Source: an uncultured Kordiimonas sp. (lineage in GTDB: Bacteria > Pseudomonadota > Alphaproteobacteria > Sphingomonadales > Kordiimonadaceae). From it: a DNA stretch of 64,000 nt. Numbering within the stretch: position 1 is the stretch's first letter; every line of letters starts with the position of its first letter. The translations under genes were made by a program, and so were the position numbers. Of the stretch, positions 45,391-54,314 are shown piece by piece. The DNA lies in NCBI GenBank assembly GCA_947503625.1, contig CANNEK010000003.1:744001-808000 (forward strand), in the 5' to 3' direction. The notes beneath the pieces were generated by a model. The model saw nothing but the letters and a program-made list of their open reading frames with translations, ran no database searches and had not been told where the DNA came from.

Positions 45391-45780
45391 TTACATAAGA
45401 CCGTAGCCTTTCAGAAGTCCGGCGATACTCGCGACAAGGATGGAAAGCCAGGTAAGCAGCGTGCCATAGAAGCGAAACGGGTTTTTGCCTTCAAATTTCC
45501 CTAGAGTAAGCCCGTGCATATAACGACCGACAACAAGCGCAACAGCAACACCCAACACCAGATACCAGCTCACGCGAGAATATTCGAGAAGCCCCACAAG
45601 AATTAGACCCATTGGCCCGTACTCGATCAGATTGCCCTGCGCCCTGCTGGCAGCCAGCAGTCCTTCATCGTCGCCTGTGCCAAGGTCCACTTTGGCACGC
45701 AGCCGGTTTTTCGAAACATTGTAAGACAGATACACAAGCAGCAATCCCAAAAAACTTGCTGAAATCAGTGTGATGGTCAT
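45391..45780 (-). CDS. MAPEG family membrane protein (first of two)
   Basis: A 129-aa four-helix membrane protein of the MAPEG family (glutathione-transferase-like and eicosanoid enzymes). Cues: the first helix ITLISASFLGLLLVYLS, then the conserved RAQGNLIEYGPMGLIL, and VGRYMHGLTL. It may conjugate or reduce hydrophobic electrophiles with glutathione. ATG at 45780 is backed by GGGAGAG; the longer in-frame start at 45861 has no site. It pairs with the paralogue at 46582-46971 on the opposite strand, with an SRPBCC gene between. Confidence 0.88.
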   Translation of the reverse strand: MTITLISASFLGLLLVYLSYNVSKNRLRAKVDLGTGDDEGLLAASRAQGNLIEYGPMGLILVGLLEYSRVSWYLVLGVAVALVVGRYMHGLTLGKFEGKNPFRFYGTLLTWLSILVASIAGLLKGYGLM

Positions 45781-45899
45781 AAGGTCTCTCCCTATATGGT
45801 CTATTCCCGGGCACAGACTGTAGGGGTTTACCCCCGCGGTCAAGGCTCGTGATCCGGCCATCGAAATGCGTAACAGTTGTTTTTGAGTGAGAACCTGCC

Positions 45900-46466
45900 T
45901 TGAGAGATCGTTTCTCTGACTGGAGTTTATACCACAAACTTGTGCTGGCGTTTGTTGCCGCGCTGGGGGTCGGGATTGTTATTCGCGCGATCCTTGTGAT
46001 CGACACAGCCTTTGAGGTGACATACCAACGCGACGTCAATGCCAGTGCAGAGACCGTCTGGTCTTGGGTCTCCGGAGACACGAACCGTGACAAATGGCAA
46101 GCCGAACTGATGGACCTTGTCGAGTTAACCGGGCCATCAACTGAACCGGGGGCCACACGGCTCGTATTCTGGAAGCGAGGTTTGAGGCGCTGGCAGGCCG
46201 TAGAGCGAACACGCGACATTATCCCCGGCAGGGTCCTCAGTCTTTATCAGTCTTCGGATCAGGATACGCGCTGGGTCAGCATATCGCTTCAGGTTATTGA
46301 TACCTGCACTACAACGGTGACTATCGAAGAGATTATTGAACCTTCGGAATATCTCAAGCGATTCTGGTTCTTCAACCAGCGCCCCCTGCACAATCAGAGA
46401 ATGGCGGCGTCTCTGGACGCACTTGAGCGCTGGACAAGCCGTGAAGATACCAGTTGCTCCGGATAG
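45900..46466 (+). CDS. SRPBCC (START-like) domain protein with N-terminal helix
   Basis: A 188-aa protein: one N-terminal membrane helix (LVLAFVAALGVGIVIRAILVI), then a ligand-binding START/Bet-v1-like domain (VTYQRDVNASAETVWSWVSGD as its opening, WFFNQRPLHNQ near the end). Such domains bind lipids or small hydrophobic molecules in a pocket. It begins with TTG at 45900 with GAGTGAG upstream; no better start is evident. It lies between two MAPEG genes. Confidence 0.72.
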   Translation: MRDRFSDWSLYHKLVLAFVAALGVGIVIRAILVIDTAFEVTYQRDVNASAETVWSWVSGDTNRDKWQAELMDLVELTGPSTEPGATRLVFWKRGLRRWQAVERTRDIIPGRVLSLYQSSDQDTRWVSISLQVIDTCTTTVTIEEIIEPSEYLKRFWFFNQRPLHNQRMAASLDALERWTSREDTSCSG

Positions 46467-46581
46467 CTGCCTGAAAAAGCTGCCAACAGCCGCTCCCTTC
46501 AGCGTTCACGAAACGGTGATGTAAGAACCTTTTTGTTTGTGCGTCGTTGTAGAGGCACACAGTAATTCTGGAGACCGTTTA

Positions 46582-46971
46582 ATGACAATTTCTCTAACGC
46601 TTCTGGCCGGGATCGGCCTTTTATATATTATCTTCGGCATCAATGTTGGTGTAATCCGCGGGAAAACAAACACCAACATAGGTGTCGGCGAGGACCACAA
46701 TCTGATGTTGGCAATCCGAGCGCATGGCAATCTCGCCGAATGGGCGCCAATTGCCGTCATGTTGATTGGTGCAATGGAGTATCTTGGTGCCTCAAAAGCG
46801 ATGGTGGCGTCGCTGGCCGGTGCCTATTTTATCGCTCGTATCCTGCAATCGGTCGGCATTTTGAAAGAGGGCGAAAAGCCACATCCTTTCAGGATTGCCG
46901 GAGCTCTTGGTAATGTCGTCACTATTATTTGGGCCAGCGTCTATGTTTTTCTGAACGCGGGCGCGTTCTGA
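46582..46971 (+). CDS. MAPEG family membrane protein (second of two)
   Basis: A 129-aa four-helix MAPEG protein with the same length and layout as the one at 45391-45780: AIRAHGNLAEWAPIAVMLIGAMEYLGAS and AYFIARILQSVGIL mark the conserved core (both shown partly). The ATG at 46582 has CTGGAG upstream. The glutathione-binding Arg, Asn and Glu of RAHGNLAEW are kept. Identity to its neighbour is moderate, so an old duplication. Confidence 0.88.
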   Translation: MTISLTLLAGIGLLYIIFGINVGVIRGKTNTNIGVGEDHNLMLAIRAHGNLAEWAPIAVMLIGAMEYLGASKAMVASLAGAYFIARILQSVGILKEGEKPHPFRIAGALGNVVTIIWASVYVFLNAGAF

Positions 46972-46992
46972 AGCGGCAAAAAAGGCGGGCCA

Positions 46993-47166
46993 TCAGGAAA
47001 CATCGAAGTCAGTGAATTCCCATTCATCAATGCGTTCCATCTCGTTGAGGAAAAGGTTTTCCGCTGCCACAACAGCTTCTTCTTCTGACGTGGCTTCCAC
47101 GTCAGTAACCCAATAAAAAGTACCGTGCGGCAGGGAAGCTTTCAGTGTCACTGTTTTTCGGGCCAT
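46993..47166 (-). CDS. Small conserved-looking acidic protein
   Basis: A 57-aa protein, MARKTVTLKASLPHGTFYWV at the start, with an acidic second half ending EFTDFDVS. The alternating pattern of strands and one helix suggests a compact domain, but I cannot name it. AAGGA lies nine bases before the ATG at 47166. Confidence 0.55.
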   Translation of the reverse strand: MARKTVTLKASLPHGTFYWVTDVEATSEEEAVVAAENLFLNEMERIDEWEFTDFDVS

Positions 47167-47313
47167 CCGGCAATGTCCTTTTATGTCGTATTGGCTGTTT
47201 TGCGTGCGAACCAGTTTCGTTTCGGTTGGCGCTCGGTCTAACACGAAGGTTTGCAGCCTGCAATCATCAGAAACAAATACGAGGTTCTGTCTACAAGACG
47301 GGTAAACGGGGCA

Positions 47314-48264
47314 CTAGGCCGTTATATCTTCCTGTCGCAGAAAGGCTGCGTTTAAATCCAGAAAATATTGAAACGGCCTCTTCTGGTTTTTTTTGAAACC
47401 CGACTTTGCTTTGTCGACGAAAGTTCTTCGGCTTTTAAAAACATCAAGCGCAGCTTCTGCGCCTTCCTCTTTGCGTAACAATGAAACTGCTTCCGAGAAG
47501 CCTTCGTTATCCATCAGAATATACGCTGTCGTGAGTTTGTTGAAATGAGAAAAACGCACCGGGTCACTCCATGGTGCCGGTTTGCCGCCGCGATAAATAT
47601 GCCCGATTTCCACTCCGTTGATCAGCTTGCAGCTGCCCCCTGTCATCCAGGCCTTGGCACTGATCAGCGGCTCTTCGCCGCCATATCGATGAAGGCCGCG
47701 ATAGCCATCAAAGCCCAGTATGAAGTCGCGCCTTACTGCATAGCATCCTCCCAGAACACACGGAATAAGGCTGGTTTGCTGCCCTTCAAATTCACGGATA
47801 TTCCAGTCAGCTTTCAGCCATTCACCAAACGAAGAGCGGTCCATCTTGACGCTTGCCCCCAGGCCGATCGGTGCGCCGCTATAATCGCCTCCCGGCTTCA
47901 ATGGCCTGCTGCGGGTGCAATAGAGAGTGTCCGGGTCGTCGTCTATCACGTCATTGATCACCTGATGCCAGTTCTGAGCGTAAAACCTCATATGGGCATC
48001 AAGGAAGATCACGTTTTCAGTTTTTGCCCAGGTCAGGCCTTTGTGGCGACTGTGAGCCGGGCCGATCCGGGCTTCATTTTCAAGATACCGGCAGCCATAA
48101 TGGTCAGCGATGGTTTCATAATCCCGCCCATCGTCAGACGCATCATCAATCAGCAGAATATCAACCGCATCACCACAGGTTTCCCGAATACCGCGGACAG
48201 TGCGTTCCACTTCATCGCCTTCGTTGGCGAAACAGATAACAGCTGTGAGGGTCGGTTCGGACAC
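47314..48264 (-). CDS. Family 2 glycosyltransferase
   Basis: A 316-aa GT-A fold glycosyltransferase: VICFANEGDEVERTV opens the nucleotide-sugar domain, LLIDDASDDG is the first aspartate motif, and LDAHMRFY is the DxH metal motif typical of the GalNAc-transferase-like branch; GGEEPLISAKAW holds the later acidic pair. The donor and acceptor are unknown. It has a GTG start behind AAGG. It sits 160 bases downstream of the acyltransferase on the same strand, which suggests work on a surface glycan. Confidence 0.82.
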   Translation of the reverse strand: MSEPTLTAVICFANEGDEVERTVRGIRETCGDAVDILLIDDASDDGRDYETIADHYGCRYLENEARIGPAHSRHKGLTWAKTENVIFLDAHMRFYAQNWHQVINDVIDDDPDTLYCTRSRPLKPGGDYSGAPIGLGASVKMDRSSFGEWLKADWNIREFEGQQTSLIPCVLGGCYAVRRDFILGFDGYRGLHRYGGEEPLISAKAWMTGGSCKLINGVEIGHIYRGGKPAPWSDPVRFSHFNKLTTAYILMDNEGFSEAVSLLRKEEGAEAALDVFKSRRTFVDKAKSGFKKNQKRPFQYFLDLNAAFLRQEDITA

Positions 48265-48426
48265 ATTGATACCTTGAAGGTTGTTAGTCTTGATCGGATG
48301 CGAAAACAGTTAAACTGTCTGGCGTGTTGCGTGCAAGCAAAAGGAAAAATCCGGTGCACCATCTGACTGCGGCAAGATCAGTTTTCTTCAGGCAGTTTTT
48401 TAACCAAAAAATACAGTTACCTATGC

Positions 48427-49398
48427 TCACACCGTGACGGTTTGTTGGTAGGCGCGCGTGCCCGCAGTATATAAAGACCATATCAGGATGGGTAGGAATA
48501 CCGCTCCGCCAAAGGCCAGAACAAATGCTGCGCTTCTACTAACATTTCCAGCAAAGAGAAACGTCATCAACTCGAATACAGGCAGATGCAGAAAAAACAG
48601 GTAAATTGATGCCGAAGCCAAGACGCGGACGCTACTCTGGATGAAACCCGGCACTCTGATTTTTGTGGTCGTTAGAATAGCTGCGATGCTAATGGACAGG
48701 AAAACCCACCTCGAAAGTTGGGAGTCAAAAGCGACTACAAAAACAAATCCGGAAAAACAAACCACTATCAACATAACTAGGGATTTCCATAGACGGGCGT
48801 TTTCTTCTGTTTGGGAGAAAAAATAAACCACCCAACCGAGAAAGAAATTCCAGGCAATATACTGCGGCTGCGCCCAGAAAATATCGGACTGGTAAAGACC
48901 GATAGCAACAGGAATAGTAGCGGTGACCACCAGCAGACCGAATGAAAAAATCTTGGAATGTCTTAGAAACCCTTTCAAATCAAACAGCCGGGCAAACACC
49001 GCCAATGCCAGAAAAATAGCGATAATGGCCTGTGGGTACCAGATCGGGTACCCGGAAACGGTTTCGTGATTCACTGCGGCACTGACGAAAATCAGTTCGT
49101 AAAAGTCGACTTTTTGCCTGACCACCGAATATATCAAGGTAAGAGCCAGCGATGGCAGAGCCAGTTTTCTGACATAGAAGAGCAGGTCGGTGACTATGTC
49201 ACGGTTGGTTTTGTACAACGTGAAGCGTGCGAAATTATATCCTGCCAAAGCCAATAGAATATTGAGACCGCCCGCCGCATCAACACGCCAATAAAGATGA
49301 GATACAACGATTTGGAGGATGGCAAACGCCCGGATAAAGTCCAGTGTAGCAACTTCTTTCCACGGCAGTGCGCCATTAGCTTCCGCGTTATTCCGCAA
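48427..49398 (-). CDS. Acyltransferase-3 family membrane protein
   Basis: A 323-aa membrane protein with about ten helices, of the acyltransferase-3/OafA type that transfers acyl groups from the cytoplasm to sugars outside. The family histidine and arginine are in LDFIRAFAILQIVVSHLYWR. No SGNH domain is fused. A TTG start at 49398 is backed by AAGGG; no ATG is better placed. It is divergent from the adenylation/carrier gene, with a 92-base shared promoter region, which suggests co-regulation. Confidence 0.82.
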   Translation of the reverse strand: MRNNAEANGALPWKEVATLDFIRAFAILQIVVSHLYWRVDAAGGLNILLALAGYNFARFTLYKTNRDIVTDLLFYVRKLALPSLALTLIYSVVRQKVDFYELIFVSAAVNHETVSGYPIWYPQAIIAIFLALAVFARLFDLKGFLRHSKIFSFGLLVVTATIPVAIGLYQSDIFWAQPQYIAWNFFLGWVVYFFSQTEENARLWKSLVMLIVVCFSGFVFVVAFDSQLSRWVFLSISIAAILTTTKIRVPGFIQSSVRVLASASIYLFFLHLPVFELMTFLFAGNVSRSAAFVLAFGGAVFLPILIWSLYTAGTRAYQQTVTV

Positions 49399-49490
49399 AG
49401 AGATTCCCTTTACTTACCTTCTGCCATACAGTCTATTCAGATTTCCAAGGATTTACAGTCTTTGGATAGGGTTGGGCGAAGATCAGGTCA

Positions 49491-51158
49491 ATGAAATTTG
49501 AAAATTTTAGCCAGTTCGGCGAGAAGGTTGCTGTTTACACCGAGAAGTCCGAAGCAAAAACCTACCTTGACCTGATGCGCGACATTGAAAGCCTGACGAC
49601 CCGCTTGGGCGCTGGACGAAAACTTGTTTTTCTGCACGCTGCCCGGAACTACAGCACAATCGTTTGCTACCTGACGTGCTTGAATGCTGGCCACCCTGTT
49701 CTTATGTTAGATGGACCGGTAGGAGCCCACGCAGCACTACATGAGCGATTCCGGCCCAATATCACTCTGGACTGCACGAGCGGCGAGATTATTGCCGCGA
49801 TCAATAATGTGCATCATATCCGGCTACATCCTGATCTATCGCTGCTGCTGACAACTTCCGGCAGTGCAGGGCTTCCAAAGCTGGTAAAGCTGACTTTGCC
49901 GAACCTGGCGGCGAATGCAACGTCAATAATAAAGTACCTGGGGTTGACCGAAACAGACACAGGGATAACCAGTCTGAACTTAAGCTACTCTTACGGACTA
50001 TCCTTGCTGAATACCCATTTGACGGTTGGTGCAGCCATTGTTCTGACCGACGCGAGCGTGTCAGACTCGATGTTTTGGCATCTGGTTGACCGCCACAAGG
50101 TCACAAATTGTGCTGGCGTGCCGCATCAATTTGAAGTTCTGAAGCAGATTGGCCATCGATTTGGTGAATTCCCGTCAATCAAGCTGATTACGTCAGCTGG
50201 CGGCAAACTTGAGCCTGACACCGCTCGTCATTTCATATCGCAAGCTCAGGAAAACGGCGCGCGTTTTTTCATCATGTACGGACAAACTGAAGCGTCGCCG
50301 CGGATCAGTTATTTACCCCCTGAGCTGGCAATGGAAAATGCCGATTGTATCGGCGTGCCGATACCTGGCGGACATATCGCACTGGTTGATGAAAACGATA
50401 TCGAAATTACCGACGCCAACACAATAGGCGAATTGGCTTACGTCGGCCCCAATGTGATGATGGGATATGCCGTCGACAAAAGCGATCTGGCTCTTCCGCG
50501 GTCAACACATACGTTGAAAACCGGTGACCTCGCGATATGCCAAACCAACGGTGTATATAAAATAACTGGTCGTAAGGAGCGCTTTATCAAACTTTTCGGC
50601 ATCCGGTTTGGGCTGGATGACGTTGCTTCACATTATACGAAAGACATCGCCCCATGCGCTGTCGTCGGTGACGACACCAGACTTATTGTAATTTTCGAGG
50701 CAATCGAAAATAACCGCTGCACACAGATCAGGGAGCAAATTGCGATGGATCTGAAAATAAGCCGCAGCGTGGTTGGGGTCGAAACCGTTTCTCGATTGCC
50801 TAGGCTGGCAAATGGAAAAATCAACCATGCCAGCCTGAAGCAGAAATACCTTGTGGTGGATAAGACAAACGGGTTCTGGTTGCGCTTCGCTCAAAACTTT
50901 GTGCTGGAATGGAAAGCTCTGTTTGGAAGGTCCGGACCTCGCCCAACCGCAGTCAAAAGAATATTTGAGCTTAACCTTGATACAGAAATCACAAACGACC
51001 ACCAGTCTTTTGCCGACTTGTCCGGCAATTCCCTGAACTATGTTGCCGTCGCCATAGACCTCGAAACCTATCTGGGCGAATTGCCCGATGACTGGCACAT
51101 ACTTTCAATTCATCAACTCGAGGCTCTGGCCCTGCCAAAACACACAAGTCAGATATAA
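49491..51158 (+). CDS. Adenylation (AMP-forming ligase) enzyme with C-terminal carrier-like domain
   Basis: A 555-aa ANL-superfamily enzyme. Visible core motifs: TTSGSAGLPKLVK (residues 121-133), Tyr263-GQTE, TGDLA near 344-348, GRKERFIKLFG, and the A10 lysine Lys443 in LANGKINHASLK. So it should be able to adenylate an acid and form a thioester. After residue 465 comes a segment of about 90 residues with LSGNSLNYVAVAIDLE; Ser514 is placed like the phosphopantetheine serine of acyl/peptidyl carriers (usually DSL). It is divergent from an acyltransferase-3 gene. The substrate (fatty, hydroxy or amino acid) is not evident. Confidence 0.85.
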   Translation: MKFENFSQFGEKVAVYTEKSEAKTYLDLMRDIESLTTRLGAGRKLVFLHAARNYSTIVCYLTCLNAGHPVLMLDGPVGAHAALHERFRPNITLDCTSGEIIAAINNVHHIRLHPDLSLLLTTSGSAGLPKLVKLTLPNLAANATSIIKYLGLTETDTGITSLNLSYSYGLSLLNTHLTVGAAIVLTDASVSDSMFWHLVDRHKVTNCAGVPHQFEVLKQIGHRFGEFPSIKLITSAGGKLEPDTARHFISQAQENGARFFIMYGQTEASPRISYLPPELAMENADCIGVPIPGGHIALVDENDIEITDANTIGELAYVGPNVMMGYAVDKSDLALPRSTHTLKTGDLAICQTNGVYKITGRKERFIKLFGIRFGLDDVASHYTKDIAPCAVVGDDTRLIVIFEAIENNRCTQIREQIAMDLKISRSVVGVETVSRLPRLANGKINHASLKQKYLVVDKTNGFWLRFAQNFVLEWKALFGRSGPRPTAVKRIFELNLDTEITNDHQSFADLSGNSLNYVAVAIDLETYLGELPDDWHILSIHQLEALALPKHTSQI

Positions 51159-51521
51159 GCGATATAGATGCTAGCGGCCGAGCTCGGCGCCAGCCAAGAT
51201 GAGCAGTTGCCTATTTGCAACAAAAAGACCTTCTTTTCGTGAGGCTGCAGCTTTCAGAAACAACGAAGATTGACGCAAGCTTATATTTTGCCTATCCGTT
51301 CCAACAGCAATCAATGAGAGAACAAATGATAGTCTGCTCGACATACAGAACCCTGCTTTCGACTGGCGCTTGCCGCTCAGTTACTGCAGTGCGTCTATGC
51401 TCGAGTGACATTGATCAAGCCTAACGGCTTCTCTTCTGTTCATCCGAGCTTCCTTCAGCGCTCGGATTTGATGATTTCCTTTCCGTAGCGTTTACCTAAC
51501 TCCCGATACGGAATTGATATT
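51159..51521. other. Intergenic region between the adenylation gene and the MATE exporter
   Basis: A 363-base gap with no gene that I support. A 69-codon open frame at 51215-51424 lacks a ribosome site and family resemblance. No clear terminator hairpin was seen after the adenylation gene. The promoter of the exporter gene must lie in the last part. Confidence 0.5.
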
Positions 51522-52922
51522 ATGGCTATCTTGGCCTCTGAAAATACTACTCAAAAAACCGAACTCCCTGGCAGCTGGCAGGGGGAAACGCGCGTTCTGC
51601 TGTCGCTCGGCATTCCAATGGCGCTCACACAGCTGGTCGCTTTTGCGGTGTACACGATCGATGTTTTGATGATCGGTCGCATCTCGCCAGAAGACCTCGC
51701 GGCGGCCTCGCTCGGCACGGTGATTTATTTCGCCCTGTGGATGGTGGGCTCGGGCCCGGTTATGGCGGTTTCGCCGCTTGTCAGTCAGGCGCTTGGCGCA
51801 AACCAGAATGATACCCGGGATGTGCGACGCTCCGTGCGCATGGCGTTGTGGGCGATTTTCCTGATGTTTCCGGTTGTGCTGGTGGCGCTGGCCCTCACCG
51901 AACCTGTTGCCCTGGCCCTGGGCCAGGACCCCAGGGTTTCAAGCAAAGCGGCAGACTATGTTTTGGCGCTGGCATTCGGCTGGCCGTTTGCGCTGGCAAC
52001 CATGGCGCTCCGGAATTTTTTGGCCGCTCTGGAGAAAACCAAAATACCGTTTTTGCTTGCAGCTTTGACAACGCTTCTTAACGCAGGGCTGAACTACCTG
52101 CTGATTTTCGGCACATTTGGTTTTCCCCGGCTGGAGCTTGTGGGTGCGGGCATTGCATCCTCTTTGTCCTACACGACCGGCTTTTTCCTGTTTGTTGTGT
52201 ACATCATGCTCGATAAACGCGCCAAAACGTTCGACCTGTTTCACCGGTTCTGGAGATCGGACTGGCAGCGTCTGCGTGAAGTTGTTGCGCTCGGCTGGCC
52301 GATCAGTCTCACAACCATTTTTGAAGGCATGCTGTTCAATTCTGCCGTCATATTGATGGGGTTGATCGGCATCATGGAAGTGGCGGCATACCAGATTTCC
52401 ATTAACGTCGTGGCGCTTGCCTTCATGCTGCCGTGGGGTCTTTCCATGGCAGGCGCTGTTCGTATTGGTCTCGCCAAGGGCGCTGAAAACATGGTTGCCG
52501 TCAAACGTGCCGCGTCGGTTACGCTGGTGGCCGCCACTCTGTCGGTTGTTGCGCTGGCGTTTGCTATTGCCATGTTCCCGATGAACGTTGTCGCGTTCTA
52601 TCTGGAATCTGACGATCCGGCGAACGCCGCTGTTATTCGCCTGGTGCTCCTGTTTCTACCGATTGCCGCACTGTTCATGGTGTTCGATGCCGCACAAGTG
52701 GCAGCAAACCAGTTGCTAAGAGGCTTGAAAGACGTGCGCTGGCCGATGTATCTGACCGGTGTCAGCTATTGGGTGATCGGGTTTCCGGTGTCCATGCTGC
52801 TCGGGTTGGGCACGTCGCTCGGTGCTGTTGGCATCTGGTACGGGCTGACAGCCGGGCTGATTGCTGCCACGTTTTTTCTGGGTGGTCGGCTATGGTGGAT
52901 AGCGTGGCGACCAAAGAAGTAA
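51522..52922 (+). CDS. MATE family multidrug/sodium antiporter
   Basis: A 466-aa, 12-helix inner membrane exporter of the NorM-like MATE family. Two similar halves are seen, each starting with a LGIPMALTQ or LGWPISLTTIFE helix; the VSPLVSQALGANQND and GMLFNSAVILMGLIG segments are typical. It would expel cationic drugs or organic metabolites using a sodium or proton gradient. Preceded by the 363-base gap; followed by a hairpin. Confidence 0.9.
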   Translation: MAILASENTTQKTELPGSWQGETRVLLSLGIPMALTQLVAFAVYTIDVLMIGRISPEDLAAASLGTVIYFALWMVGSGPVMAVSPLVSQALGANQNDTRDVRRSVRMALWAIFLMFPVVLVALALTEPVALALGQDPRVSSKAADYVLALAFGWPFALATMALRNFLAALEKTKIPFLLAALTTLLNAGLNYLLIFGTFGFPRLELVGAGIASSLSYTTGFFLFVVYIMLDKRAKTFDLFHRFWRSDWQRLREVVALGWPISLTTIFEGMLFNSAVILMGLIGIMEVAAYQISINVVALAFMLPWGLSMAGAVRIGLAKGAENMVAVKRAASVTLVAATLSVVALAFAIAMFPMNVVAFYLESDDPANAAVIRLVLLFLPIAALFMVFDAAQVAANQLLRGLKDVRWPMYLTGVSYWVIGFPVSMLLGLGTSLGAVGIWYGLTAGLIAATFFLGGRLWWIAWRPKK

Positions 52923-52932
52923 TTCAACCTCA

Positions 52933-52965
52933 CAAAAAGAGAGGCGGCTGTGAATGGCCGCCTCT
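52933..52965 (-). terminator. Terminator after the acyl-CoA dehydrogenase gene
   Basis: A 9-bp GC-rich stem (52940-52948 with 52957-52965) with a T run on the minus strand (the A run at 52934-52938). It lies between converging genes and may also stop the exporter transcript. Confidence 0.75.
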
Positions 52966-53003
52966 TGCCCGAAGCAGAAACTTTGAGAAACTTGGCCGCC
53001 TTT

Positions 53004-54143
53004 TTATAGCGTGCGGCCAATCAGCTCTTTCATGATTTCAGACGTGCCGCCATAGATACGCTGCACCCGGCTGTCGGTATAATGATGGGCAATTTCATAC
53101 TCTGACATAAACCCGTATCCACCGTGCAATTGCACACATGTGTCAACAACCCGGCCCTGCATTTCAGTGGTCCAGAGTTTTGACATCGCACCACCTGCTG
53201 CATCAAGTTCGCCTTTGATGTGTTTTGCCAGGCACTGGTCAACGAATGCCCAGCCAACCTCAAGCTCTGTTTTCATTTCCGCCATCTTGAAGCGCGTATT
53301 CTGAAAGTTCATAATCGGCTTGCCGAAGGCTTCTCGCTCTTTCACATACTGCAAGGTGATATCGAACGCGCGCTGCGCACCTGCCATCGCAATGAAGCCG
53401 ATTGAAAGCCGCTCTTGCGGCAACTGCTGCATCAGATACATGAACCCCGCATTTTCATGACCGATCATGTTGGTTGCCGGAACCCGCACTTCATCGAAAA
53501 AGAGTTCAGACGTGTCAGATGAATGCTGGCCGATTTTATCGAGGTTCCTGCCGCGCCTGAAACCCTCGCGGTCAGCTTCGACCACAATAAGGCTAACGCC
53601 CTTGGCACCGGCATCAGGGTTGGTTTTACAGGCAACAATAACAAAATCACAGTTTTGGCCGTTGGAAATGAAGGTCTTGGAACCGTTAATCACATAGTGA
53701 TTACCATCCAGTTTCGCGGTGGTTTTGATACCCTGCAAATCGCTCCCGGTACCCGGTTCGGTCATCGCAATTGCACCAACCATCTCGCCTGTGGCCATCT
53801 TGGGCAAAATACGTTCCTTGAGATCGTCAGAACCATAGTCTTTCAAATACGGTGCAACGATATCAGAGTGAACAGCAATGCCAGCGCCGCCGCCTCTGTT
53901 ATAAATCTGCTCTTCATTGATGATGCAGTTGAAGCGGTAGTCACCGTCGACACCGCCGTACTCCTCGGGCATCTGCGGGCAAAGCAGTCCGGCGTCGCCA
54001 AGTTTGTTCCAGAACGCACGAGGCACCTGCCCGGCATCGCTCCATTCCTTTCCGTAAGGTGTAGCTTCCGCCTGGAAAAACTTCCGAACAGCGTCCCTGA
54101 AGATATGATGTTCTTCTTCGTAAATTGCGCGTTGTGCCAGCAT
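53004..54143 (-). CDS. Acyl-CoA dehydrogenase, LCAD-like
   Basis: A 379-aa FAD-dependent acyl-CoA dehydrogenase of fatty acid or branched-acid oxidation. It has AMTEPGTGSDLQ (FAD and substrate binding), TFISNG, REAFGKPI, LHGGYGFMSEY and the C-terminal IYGGTSEIMKELIGR. The position of the MCAD catalytic Glu (YEG) is Gly here, as in the long-chain (LCAD) type, where the base sits in LPQERL; Glu244 is that residue. A palindrome at 54221-54238 lies about 80 bases upstream. Monocistronic, ending at its own terminator. Confidence 0.92.
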   Translation of the reverse strand: MLAQRAIYEEEHHIFRDAVRKFFQAEATPYGKEWSDAGQVPRAFWNKLGDAGLLCPQMPEEYGGVDGDYRFNCIINEEQIYNRGGGAGIAVHSDIVAPYLKDYGSDDLKERILPKMATGEMVGAIAMTEPGTGSDLQGIKTTAKLDGNHYVINGSKTFISNGQNCDFVIVACKTNPDAGAKGVSLIVVEADREGFRRGRNLDKIGQHSSDTSELFFDEVRVPATNMIGHENAGFMYLMQQLPQERLSIGFIAMAGAQRAFDITLQYVKEREAFGKPIMNFQNTRFKMAEMKTELEVGWAFVDQCLAKHIKGELDAAGGAMSKLWTTEMQGRVVDTCVQLHGGYGFMSEYEIAHHYTDSRVQRIYGGTSEIMKELIGRTL

Positions 54144-54220
54144 GTATCGCCCCTTCAGTACTCAATAGAACTTTCTCGTTAATATCAAAATGGGGCGGTT
54201 GGAGGGGCAAGTCAAATTTT

Positions 54221-54238
54221 ATGGACTGATCAGTCCAT
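54221..54238. promoter_or_regulatory. Perfect 18-bp palindrome, candidate TetR-type operator
   Basis: ATGGACTGATCAGTCCAT is a perfect palindrome 78 bases upstream of the acyl-CoA dehydrogenase start, in its promoter region. TetR-family regulators of fatty acid oxidation bind such palindromes. It is followed by six T on the plus strand, so a minimal terminator with a GATC loop is an alternative, but no plus-strand gene arrives here. Confidence 0.5.
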
Positions 54239-54265
54239 TTTTTCATGAAAACAAGCGCAGGATAC

Positions 54266-54290
54266 AAAAAAGGGAGCGAAAACGCTCCCT
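54266..54290 (-). terminator. Terminator after the minus-strand small exported protein gene
   Basis: A perfect 8-bp stem (54271-54278 with 54283-54290), AAAA loop, and six T on the minus strand (A run at 54266-54271). It ends the gene at 54315-54668 just before the promoter of the acyl-CoA dehydrogenase. Confidence 0.85.
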
Positions 54291-54314
54291 CGAACTTCAG
54301 AATTATGTCAGGCT

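Noticed and set aside
51215-51424. 69-codon plus-strand frame in the gap before the MATE gene
   Set aside because: No ribosome site, no homology that I recognise, and atypical composition.
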